DNA from: Bacteroidales bacterium
Lineage (GTDB): Bacteria; Bacteroidota; Bacteroidia; Bacteroidales; ML635J-15
Length of the DNA: 13,759 nt
Reading direction: 5' to 3'
Assembly: GCA_017997855.1 (NCBI GenBank)
Contig: JAGOEF010000021.1
Location: 1-13,759, forward strand
Position 1 is the stretch's first letter. Each line of letters opens with the position of its first letter. Shown here piece by piece: positions 7,427-13,759 of the stretch. The translations under genes were made by a program, and so were the position numbers. Under the pieces are notes generated by a model. The model worked only from the letters and a program-made list of their open reading frames with translations. It did not search any database and was not told the DNA's origin.

Positions 7427-9010
7427 ATGGCAGACATTAAACCTTCGGAAGTATCAGCTATTTTACGGCAACAATTAGAAGGTATCGAAACCAAAACCGG
7501 CCTTGAGGAAATTGGGACAGTACTTCAGGTGGGCGACGGTATTGCCCGTATTTACGGACTGAGTAAAGTGCAGGCAAACGAGCTGATTGAATTCAGCAAC
7601 GGAGTACAGGGTATTGTTCTTAACCTAGAGGAAGACAATGTGGGAGCCGTGTTGCTGGGCCACAGCGAAGACATTAAAGAAGGAGACACGGTGCGCCGCC
7701 TGCGTCGTATTGCCTCTATTATGGTGGGCGAGCCATTGCTCGGCAGGGTGGTTAACACCCTGGGGTTACCTCTCGATGGAAAAGGCCCTATCGAAGGCAA
7801 CCTGTTCGAAATGCCACTCGAGCGTAAAGCGCCCGGAGTTATTTTCAGACAACCGGTGAACGAACCCCTGCAAACGGGTATTAAAGCCATCGATGCCATG
7901 ACGCCCATTGGCCGCGGACAGCGCGAACTGATTATTGGTGACCGCCAGACCGGTAAAACCGCTATCGCCATCGATACCATTATCAATCAGAAAGAGTTCT
8001 TCGATAAGGGTGAACCTGTGTATTGCATTTATGTGGCCATCGGACAAAAGGGTTCCACTGTTGCAAAAATTGCCAAAACACTCGAAGATGCCGGTGCCAT
8101 GCCCTACACAACGATTGTTTGTGCCACGGCATCCGACCCGGCAGCCATGCAGTTTTATGCACCCTTTGCCGGAGCCAGTATCGGGGAATATTTCCGCGAT
8201 ACCGGACGCCCTGCACTGATTATTTACGACGACCTGTCGAAACAGGCCGTTTCGTACCGCGAAGTGTCGTTGTTGCTCCGTCGTCCCCCCGGACGTGAAG
8301 CGTATCCCGGCGACGTGTTCTATCTGCACTCGCGCCTGCTCGAACGTGCCGCAAAAATTGTGGAGGCCGACGATATTGCACGCAATATGAATGATCTGCC
8401 CGAATGCCTGAAGGGAAAAGTAAAAGGTGGCGGCTCGCTGACCGCGCTCCCGATTATCGAAACACAGGCCGGCGACGTATCCGCATATATTCCCACAAAT
8501 GTTATCTCGATTACCGACGGACAGATATTCCTCGAAACAGGCTTATTTAACGCCGGTATCCGTCCCGCTATTAACGTGGGTATTTCTGTTTCGCGTGTGG
8601 GTGGTAACGCACAGATAAAATCGATGAAAAAGGTGGCCGGAACACTCAAAATCGACCAATCGCAGTTCCGTGAACTCGAAGCGTTTGCAAAATTCGGTTC
8701 CGACCTCGATGCAACCACCCTGTCGATACTGGATAAAGGACGTAAAAACGTTGAAATTCTCAAACAGAATCAGTATAAACCCTATAAGGTAGAAGATCAG
8801 GTGGCTATTCTGTTTTGCGGTACTTTTGGTTTGTTGAAACAGGTTCCCCTGACAAAAATTTCGGAATTTGAATCGGATTTTCTGAATTATCTGCACCTGA
8901 AAAATCAGGACTTGATGGATAAACTGAAGAAAGGGATGTGGAACGACGAAATTTCGGGAACTCTGAAACAAACGGCCCTCGAAATAGCCGCGAAGTACAA
9001 AAAAGACTAA
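7427..9010 (+). CDS. atpA: ATP synthase F1 subunit alpha
   Basis: This 527-residue non-catalytic nucleotide-binding subunit of the F1 hexamer shows an N-terminal beta-barrel (about 25-95, [13 protein letters not shown]). It has the Walker A loop GDRQTGKT (171-178), Walker B ALIIYDD (263-269), and the signature [16 protein letters not shown] containing the arginine that reaches into the catalytic site of beta (Arg390, equivalent to E. coli Arg376). The C-terminal helical domain is complete. Length is slightly above E. coli (513). It is 11 nt from atpH and 6 nt from atpG. Confidence 0.98.
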   Translation: MADIKPSEVSAILRQQLEGIETKTGLEEIGTVLQVGDGIARIYGLSKVQANELIEFSNGVQGIVLNLEEDNVGAVLLGHSEDIKEGDTVRRLRRIASIMVGEPLLGRVVNTLGLPLDGKGPIEGNLFEMPLERKAPGVIFRQPVNEPLQTGIKAIDAMTPIGRGQRELIIGDRQTGKTAIAIDTIINQKEFFDKGEPVYCIYVAIGQKGSTVAKIAKTLEDAGAMPYTTIVCATASDPAAMQFYAPFAGASIGEYFRDTGRPALIIYDDLSKQAVSYREVSLLLRRPPGREAYPGDVFYLHSRLLERAAKIVEADDIARNMNDLPECLKGKVKGGGSLTALPIIETQAGDVSAYIPTNVISITDGQIFLETGLFNAGIRPAINVGISVSRVGGNAQIKSMKKVAGTLKIDQSQFRELEAFAKFGSDLDATTLSILDKGRKNVEILKQNQYKPYKVEDQVAILFCGTFGLLKQVPLTKISEFESDFLNYLHLKNQDLMDKLKKGMWNDEISGTLKQTALEIAAKYKKD

Positions 9011-9016
9011 CAAGTT

Positions 9017-9889
9017 ATGGCCGGATTAAAAGAGTTAAGGATACGGATTGGCTCGGTAAAGTCGACAAGGCAAATTACCAGTGCCATGAAAATGGTGGCT
9101 GCTGCCAAGCTGAAAGGGGCGCAGGACCGGATTACCGGTTTCAGGCCCTACGCCGAATACATGAGCCGGATTGCCTCTTCGCTCACCGATCCGTTTGACG
9201 AAAAGCGGATCAGTCCGTATATGCTCCCCAACAAAAGCAACGCCGTGCTGATTGTGCTGTTCACCTCGAACCGCGGATTGTGTGGCGGGTTCAACAACAA
9301 TATGGTTAAAAAGACCATCGAATTTGTGGAACACAAGTATGCCGATGCGGTAGCCGAAAAACGACTCAGTTTTTTCTGTATCGGTAAGAAAGGGGTTGAA
9401 CTCATTAAACGCCGGGGCTTTGTCGTGGAGCGTATTAACTTCAGCCTGTACGATCACATCAACTTTGGTTCAGCAACAGCCCTGTCGGACGAATTGATGC
9501 AGCAATTTGTGAGCAACCAGTATGGAACGGTAATTCTGGCGTACAACCGGTTTAAAAACGCAGGGGTACAAATTCAGACAATCGAACAAATGTTGCCCGT
9601 GCTTCCTCCCGAAAACAGGAAGCGCCCGGCAGACTATATTTTTGAGCCCGATGCAGCTACTTTGCTGAACGAAGTGATTCCGAAAACAATCAGAATACAG
9701 TTTTACAAAGCCCTGCTCGACACCAATGCCGCAGAACAAGGCGCCCGTATGACGGCCATGCATCAGGCCACCGACAATGCCACCGAACTGATTAAGGAGT
9801 TAACCCTTCAGTATAACAAAGCCCGCCAGGCAGCCATTACCAACGAAATACTCGAAATTACCAGTGGTGCCGAGGCATTAAAGTCGTAA
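9017..9889 (+). CDS. atpG: ATP synthase F1 subunit gamma
   Basis: This 290-residue central rotor shaft has the conserved N-terminal coiled-coil helix (LKELRIRIGSVKSTRQITSA, then MKMVAAAKL). The middle Rossmann-like domain includes the LFTSNRGLCGGFN motif. The C-terminal helix is MTAMHQATDNATELIKELTL followed by QYNKARQAAITNEILEITSGAEAL. It is the last atp gene in the window; atpD and atpC, which follow or precede it in many bacteria, are not here. No clear terminator is visible in the 30 bp before the next gene. Confidence 0.97.
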   Translation: MAGLKELRIRIGSVKSTRQITSAMKMVAAAKLKGAQDRITGFRPYAEYMSRIASSLTDPFDEKRISPYMLPNKSNAVLIVLFTSNRGLCGGFNNNMVKKTIEFVEHKYADAVAEKRLSFFCIGKKGVELIKRRGFVVERINFSLYDHINFGSATALSDELMQQFVSNQYGTVILAYNRFKNAGVQIQTIEQMLPVLPPENRKRPADYIFEPDAATLLNEVIPKTIRIQFYKALLDTNAAEQGARMTAMHQATDNATELIKELTLQYNKARQAAITNEILEITSGAEALKS

Positions 9890-9919
9890 GGGTTACCTTC
9901 GATGATTTAATACGGTTGT

Positions 9920-11659
9920 ATGACTAGGTTTGTAAATCACATACTTGGAATTGCTTTTTTTGTTTTGTATTCCTTTAATCAGCTATATGCCCAGAAAGAT
10001 AAAAAGGATGCATTTACCGATATTGTAATTAAAGATTCACGAATGTGCTTCTTTGATTATCACAACGTGGACTCCAAAAATCAAGAAAGCATGTTTGACC
10101 GATGCATGGTTTACGGAATTTTTCCTATCAATCAATTGATTTCCGGCAATGCAACGATTTATTTTCACATTATTGTCGAAAATAAAGGGAGTGTGACTTC
10201 AGAGTTTTCGTGTACCGTTACGGTTAGTAATCAGAATTCACAAATCTATACTCAAACTCTACCGGGACTCAGTTTATCTCCAGGTGAAACTGATACAATC
10301 GATATCACCAGTACACCTCTGGTATTACCAAGTGGTACTATGCGTGGTTTCTACTATGTTGATTATAGCATAACTCCAGATAACCAGACAGATATAAATC
10401 AGGAGAACAATCACCGACTTGACCATTTTTTAATCTCCGGAACAAAATTTAGGAAAGATCTGAACAACATCACCGGAAAAATAGGGACAGATTTATTTCA
10501 GAGTTATTCTATCGATGGAGAGGAAATTGGAACACCCTATAATTTTTACTACCCTACTTCTATAGGTGAAATGCAAATTTATATTGCTGAAGGTACTACA
10601 CCCGGGACAGTAATAATCGGTCACATGTATAAATGGAACGAAGATATTGATAGCTGGGTAGAAATTGGTTCAACACCTTTAAAAGACATAGAAATTCAGG
10701 ATATAGGCACCTGGACAACCCTCATGTTTAGCGAACTCGTTAACATTACCATTGAAAACGGACATAGCTACGAAAAATGTATTGCAGCGGTTGAATTATA
10801 TTATGGCGATGACAACAACAAAATATACATTGGAACCGATCCAACAGTAAATGCAGGCAATTATGATATCGTTTTCAATCTGATACAATACCCTTATAAT
10901 TATGGTGATTGGGTCAGTTTGCCGGGAATAACTAATGGTGGACTTGCAATCAGACTTACCACAGACGATTATACCGATTGGTGGTATTTTGATTTGGGGC
11001 CGGATAAAACCAGTTGTGGTGGTCAGGTAAATATTAATTTGCCTACGCAGATAACACACTGTCTATGGAATGGGAAATATCACTCAAGAACAATAACAAC
11101 AAATATCAGCTCTCATTATTCGGTAATTGTTACCACAGCCAATGGTAACATTAACGACGATGACATTGATGTTTTTATATTCCCGGACTTTCAAATGTCA
11201 ATTGAATCAAGTCCGGTATCTGTTCCCGGAGGTAATGATGGCACGGCAACAGCAATTGTTACAACAGGAACACCTCCATATCACTACCACTGGAGCAACA
11301 ATGGCAATACACCTTCAATTAGCAATCTTTCACCCGGTGACTATTGTGTGACAGTAACCGATGCAAACAATTGCCATTTATATGACTGCATTACAGTTGA
11401 ATCAGAAACAAAAGCAGAGTCAACCAGCAAAGATGTAATCAATATCTCGCCCAATCCGGTTAACGATAAATTGTTTATTGATTCAAAAAAGACAATTGAT
11501 CATTGCAGAATTTTCGACAACATGGGGAACTGTTTGATCCAAATCAATAAACCTGATAATAACTTCAGCATCGATTTTAGTGGTTTCCAAGCGGGTTTGT
11601 ACACTATTGAAATTTATATTGGAATACAGCGAACATTACGACGAATTGTGAAATTCTGA
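9920..11659 (+). CDS. Type IX-secreted surface protein with SprB-like repeat
   Basis: This 579-residue protein has a signal peptide (about residues 1-24, cut near LYAQ) and a C-terminal T9SS sorting domain (about 505-579). The sorting domain starts with NISPNPVNDKLFI and ends IVKF, typical of type A sorting domains. It would be carried across the outer membrane and anchored or released at the surface. Residues about 75-170 look like a CARDB/Ig-type beta domain (IVENKGSVTSEFSC, LSPGETDTI). Residues about 430-492 match the SprB repeat (GGNDGTATAIVTTGTPPYHYH, then LSPGDYCVTVTDANNC). The middle part is unassigned beta-rich sequence. Base composition is visibly AT-richer than the atp genes, suggesting a separate origin or relaxed selection. 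It begins 30 nt after atpG and could be read through from it. The precise role (adhesion, binding) is unknown. Confidence 0.88.
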   Translation: MTRFVNHILGIAFFVLYSFNQLYAQKDKKDAFTDIVIKDSRMCFFDYHNVDSKNQESMFDRCMVYGIFPINQLISGNATIYFHIIVENKGSVTSEFSCTVTVSNQNSQIYTQTLPGLSLSPGETDTIDITSTPLVLPSGTMRGFYYVDYSITPDNQTDINQENNHRLDHFLISGTKFRKDLNNITGKIGTDLFQSYSIDGEEIGTPYNFYYPTSIGEMQIYIAEGTTPGTVIIGHMYKWNEDIDSWVEIGSTPLKDIEIQDIGTWTTLMFSELVNITIENGHSYEKCIAAVELYYGDDNNKIYIGTDPTVNAGNYDIVFNLIQYPYNYGDWVSLPGITNGGLAIRLTTDDYTDWWYFDLGPDKTSCGGQVNINLPTQITHCLWNGKYHSRTITTNISSHYSVIVTTANGNINDDDIDVFIFPDFQMSIESSPVSVPGGNDGTATAIVTTGTPPYHYHWSNNGNTPSISNLSPGDYCVTVTDANNCHLYDCITVESETKAESTSKDVINISPNPVNDKLFIDSKKTIDHCRIFDNMGNCLIQINKPDNNFSIDFSGFQAGLYTIEIYIGIQRTLRRIVKF

Positions 11660-11692
11660 CATAATTATAAACAGCTTTTGAGATAATTGTCA
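11657..11692 (+). terminator. Weak AT-rich hairpin after the T9SS gene
   Basis: TGACA (11657-11661) pairs with TGTCA (11688-11692), and ATTAT (11664-11668) with ATAAT (11683-11687). This leaves a 2-nt bulge and a 14-nt loop, with a short T-containing stretch after it. It is in the right place to end the T9SS transcript but is weak. Confidence 0.3.
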
Positions 11693-11739
11693 ATCTTTAG
11701 GACTATGCCGAAAATCATTCAAATTTACGCCAGGCCATA

Positions 11740-11769
11740 TTCGGGTTTCTAATAAAATTCTTTACTTTG
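11740..11769 (+). promoter_or_regulatory. Candidate promoter of the dsrC cluster
   Basis: TTACTTTG (11762-11769) is one mismatch from the Bacteroidota -7 box TAnnTTTG. TTCG (11740-11743), 18 bp upstream, is one mismatch from the -33 TTTG. Transcription would start near 11776, giving a leader of about 14 nt before ATG 11790. This would make the downstream four genes an independent unit. Confidence 0.35.
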
Positions 11770-11789
11770 CACAAGCTAAATTTCGTGGC

Positions 11790-12035
11790 ATGTCAGAACC
11801 TTATTGTTGTAAGAATCTCGAAACCTGTAAACTGGTGCACGACTCCGGATTTAATGCAGGAAACAAACGCGAATTTTATATCGGACATTTTTGCAACTCG
11901 GGTACAGAATATTTAAACTGCAAGCGTTTTATCACCAAACAAAGTCTGAATTTCTGCCCTGATTTTGTGTTGCCCGACACCACGGAATCACCCCTCGAAA
12001 TTATGGAGCTGTTTGATGAATCGGAAACCAATTGA
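11790..12035 (+). CDS. Small six-cysteine protein upstream of dsrC
   Basis: This 81-residue soluble protein has Cys at 6, 7, 13, 35, 44 and 56, several inside conserved-looking patches (YCCKNLETCKLV, FYIGHFCNSG, NCKRF, FCPDFVLPD). It ends in an acidic tail. The spacing could bind an iron-sulfur cluster or zinc. I recall similarly patterned small Cys proteins in other anaerobes but recognise no named family. There is no signal peptide, so it should be cytoplasmic. It lies 14 nt before the dsrC ATG on the same strand, so the two are almost certainly co-transcribed, which suggests a role in the same redox pathway. The gene looks real: it has a good start, a promoter-like upstream region and non-random cysteine spacing. 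Confidence 0.75.
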   Translation: MSEPYCCKNLETCKLVHDSGFNAGNKREFYIGHFCNSGTEYLNCKRFITKQSLNFCPDFVLPDTTESPLEIMELFDESETN

Positions 12036-12049
12036 TAAATATATACACT

Positions 12050-12367
12050 ATGGCACAACTCGAAATTGAAGGAAAAGTATTTGAGGTTGACGGAGATGGG
12101 TTCTTGCAGAACCCACAGGTTTGGAACGACGACGTGGCCCGGATGTTTGCCCGCTACGACGGCATCGAAGAAATGAACGAACAGCACTGGGCTGTGGTGA
12201 GAATTATCCGTCAGAATTTCGAAGAAAAAGGTATGGCTCCCATGGTACGGGTAATCTGCAAAGAAACCGGTCTGAAACTGAAGGACATTTACGAGTTGTT
12301 CCCCTTGGGTCCTGCCCGTGGAGCATGCCGCATTGCCGGTCTGCCCAAACCGGATGGTTGCGTATAA
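12050..12367 (+). CDS. dsrC: DsrC sulfur-carrier protein
   Basis: This 105-residue DsrC/TusE-family protein has a family-typical N-terminus (EIEGKVFEVDGDGFLQNPQV) and the WNDDVARMFAR, MNEQHWAVV, IIRQNFEEKG and ELFPLGPARGACRIAGLPKP segments. Both redox cysteines of true DsrC are present on the mobile C-terminal arm: Cys93 (CysB) and the penultimate Cys104 (CysA), ten residues apart. TusE proteins of tRNA thiolation keep only the last one. In sulfite reducers, DsrC leaves siroheme sulfite reductase as a trisulfide linking these two cysteines and is re-reduced by the DsrMK(JOP) complex. ATG 12050 is chosen over a TTG 18 nt upstream because it gives the family N-terminus. No tusBCD or dsrAB is visible in the window; the next genes encode a likely DsrM/DsrK-type partner. 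Confidence 0.95.
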   Translation: MAQLEIEGKVFEVDGDGFLQNPQVWNDDVARMFARYDGIEEMNEQHWAVVRIIRQNFEEKGMAPMVRVICKETGLKLKDIYELFPLGPARGACRIAGLPKPDGCV

Positions 12368-12387
12368 TCAATTAAACTGCCCAAATT

Positions 12388-13008
12388 ATGATGTGGTACC
12401 AATGGCTTGCTGTAGCGGCACTGGCTGTGTGCATAGGCTCCGCCCTGTTTCACTTTATCAGGCTGATCAGGCTGGGAAAACCCCGTGATTACTCGAAAAG
12501 TACGGGAAGCGAAAATGCCGGTATAAAATATTCGTTTACGGCTGCCATGAGCCCTAAACACAAAGAATCGGCCTACCTGCACCTGCCAACCTACACCGCC
12601 GGAATGATTTATCACCTGGCTACCTTTCTGGCAATCGCTGTGTTTCTGGTGTATCTCACCGGACTGCTGCCCGAAGGCAATTACCGCTGGTTGGTTTTTG
12701 CAGCCCTGCTGGCCGGTAGCGTTTCGGGAATTGCCATTCTCATAAAGCGTTTTGTGGTGGCAAAACTGCGAAAGCTTTCGAACCCCGACGACTATATTTC
12801 GAACCTGCTCGTCGATGTGTTTCAGCTGACCGGAGCCATTGCCATGATTTCGGACAGTGCCGCACCGGCATTCTATGTGGCTGCATCGCTGCTGCTGTTC
12901 TATTTTCCCTTAGGAAAACTGAAACATGCCGTGTATTTCTTTGCAGCCCGCTATCATTTGGGTGTGTTTTTCGGACGCCGTGGCGTGTGGCCATCAAAAC
13001 CCTATTAA
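12388..13008 (+). CDS. DsrM/HdrE/NarI-type membrane cytochrome b subunit
   Basis: This 206-residue protein has about five membrane helices (roughly 5-27, 70-92, 100-120, 138-156 and 160-178). His residues lie at or near the membrane edges (His22, His65, His76, His180, His190) and could ligate two b-type hemes, as in nitrate reductase gamma, HdrE and DsrM. The C-terminus RYHLGVFFGRRGVWP fits the cytoplasmic end of such subunits. By position between DsrC and a DsrK/HdrD-like protein it should take electrons from menaquinol (or return them to menaquinone) and exchange them with the iron-sulfur partner. It is closer in size to HdrE and NarI than to larger DsrM proteins. Start ATG 12388 is followed by a second ATG at 12391; either gives the same protein. 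The family is good; the exact subtype is inferred. Confidence 0.8.
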   Translation: MMWYQWLAVAALAVCIGSALFHFIRLIRLGKPRDYSKSTGSENAGIKYSFTAAMSPKHKESAYLHLPTYTAGMIYHLATFLAIAVFLVYLTGLLPEGNYRWLVFAALLAGSVSGIAILIKRFVVAKLRKLSNPDDYISNLLVDVFQLTGAIAMISDSAAPAFYVAASLLLFYFPLGKLKHAVYFFAARYHLGVFFGRRGVWPSKPY

Positions 13009-13017
13009 TGCTGAACC

Positions 13018-13759
13018 ATGACATTGAATAACGATTCCCGCGATAAAGGTCTTGAGGTGCTGACCCACCTTAGAGACAGTAAACTGATAACCCATCTGAA
13101 TTCGTGCGTTCACTGCGGTTTGTGTGCCGACAGTTGCATGTATTATCTCGCCCTGCACGACGACCGGTTTATACCGGCACGTAAAGTTGATATTGTGTCG
13201 TCGGTATATAAGCGTTACTGCACCTTTACGGGAAGGCATTTTCCCGCACTGGTGGGCGCACGCAGTCTGGATGAACCTACCGTAAACGAGATGATTGATT
13301 TGTTGTATGGCGCCTGCACCATGTGCGGACGTTGCACCATTCACTGCTCGATTGGGGTTGATATTGCCTATGTGGTGAGAACCGGACGGAGAATGCTCTC
13401 CAATATGAATATGGTTCCCGAAACACTGCAATCGACTGTAAATTCAGCCATCGTTACCGGCAACAATATGGCGATACCCACCGAAGAACTGGTCGATACC
13501 ATTGAGTGGATGGAAGAAGAACTGCAGGATGAACCCGGCTGCGAAGGGGCTAAAATCCCGCTGAACGAACATGGAAAGTATGTGTTGTACACGCTTAACC
13601 CGCGCGAACCCAAGTTCTTCCCGCTATCGATATCGGCCATGGCGAAAATTTTTCATGCTGCCGGCGAAAGCTGGACCCTGAGCACGAAAATGTATGATGT
13701 TACCAACTATGCATTTTTCTCGGGCAATGGCGACGAAGCGGCAGTAATTGCCGAGCGCC
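13018..13759 (+). CDS. DsrK/HdrD-like iron-sulfur protein (3' truncated)
   Basis: The frame opens at ATG 13018 and has no stop before the window end, so 247 residues are visible. Two ferredoxin-type motifs for [4Fe-4S] clusters are present: Cys30-x2-Cys33-x2-Cys36-x3-Cys40 (CVHCGLCADSC) and Cys100-x2-Cys103-x2-Cys106-x3-Cys110 (CTMCGRCTIHC). The Pro that usually follows the last Cys is absent from both (Met41, Ser111). This two-cluster N-terminus followed by an alpha-helical linker is the layout of HdrD, DsrK and TmcB. Their C-terminal CCG domains, which bind the non-cubane catalytic cluster reducing disulfides or the DsrC trisulfide, would lie beyond the window. It starts 10 nt after the cytochrome b gene. 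It is predicted to be cytoplasmic, docked on that subunit, with DsrC as the likely substrate. Family confident; catalytic part unseen. Confidence 0.85.
   Translation, partial: MTLNNDSRDKGLEVLTHLRDSKLITHLNSCVHCGLCADSCMYYLALHDDRFIPARKVDIVSSVYKRYCTFTGRHFPALVGARSLDEPTVNEMIDLLYGACTMCGRCTIHCSIGVDIAYVVRTGRRMLSNMNMVPETLQSTVNSAIVTGNNMAIPTEELVDTIEWMEEELQDEPGCEGAKIPLNEHGKYVLYTLNPREPKFFPLSISAMAKIFHAAGESWTLSTKMYDVTNYAFFSGNGDEAAVIAER

Noticed and set aside
7766..8329. 187-codon open frame on the minus strand inside atpA
   Set aside because: It lies wholly within the well-supported atpA gene, encodes no recognisable protein and is a shadow frame of GC-biased codons.
9911..9918. TACGGTTG, 7 of 8 matches to the Bacteroidota -7 box, before the T9SS gene
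   Set aside because: Transcription would start after the ATG at 9920, so it could not drive that gene from its start codon.
12032..12049. TTG start giving DsrC six extra residues
   Set aside because: It overlaps the previous gene's stop; ATG 12050 gives the conserved family N-terminus and places the cysteines at positions 93 and 104.
12050..12367. Annotation as TusE (tRNA 2-thiouridine pathway)
   Set aside because: Both C-terminal arm cysteines are present and the neighbours are DsrM/DsrK-like, not tusBCD; TusE retains only the last cysteine.

Overview
The window most likely comes from the chromosome of a member of the Bacteroidota, probably an anaerobic Bacteroidales/Marinilabiliales-type lineage, though the family is a guess. 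Three things point there: a type IX secretion (T9SS) C-terminal sorting domain with a SprB-like repeat; an ATP synthase a-subunit with the long exported N-terminal domain usual in this phylum; and start codons without clear Shine-Dalgarno sequences, combined with TAnnTTTG-like -7 promoter boxes. No tRNA, rRNA, CRISPR array or insertion sequence was seen.

Left part (1-3639): a 5'-truncated secreted C69-family dipeptidase (+) converges on a small PKD-type lipoprotein (-). Further right on the minus strand is metK (S-adenosylmethionine synthetase), which ends in a clear intrinsic terminator. metK diverges from the next operon across a 278-bp AT-rich control region.

Middle part (3918-9889): a compact plus-strand operon runs bactofilin, atpZ/atpI-like, a DUF6168-like four-helix membrane protein, then atpB-atpE-atpF-atpH-atpA-atpG. 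It encodes the whole Fo sector (a, c, b) and the F1 delta, alpha and gamma subunits. The beta and epsilon genes (atpD, atpC) are not in the window and must lie elsewhere. A strong terminator-like hairpin separates atpE from atpF and could help set the high c-subunit stoichiometry.

At 9920-11659 an AT-rich gene for a large T9SS-exported surface protein follows atpG directly. It looks compositionally different from its neighbours.

Right part (11790-end): a four-gene cluster encodes a small six-cysteine protein, a bona fide DsrC carrying both redox cysteines (Cys93 and Cys104), a short DsrM/HdrE/NarI-type membrane cytochrome b, and the N-terminal 247 residues of a DsrK/HdrD-type iron-sulfur protein that runs off the window. 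This resembles a minimal menaquinol:DsrC-trisulfide/disulfide oxidoreductase module. It is the most interesting part of the window because the Dsr machinery is best known from sulfate reducers and sulfur oxidisers, not from this phylum.
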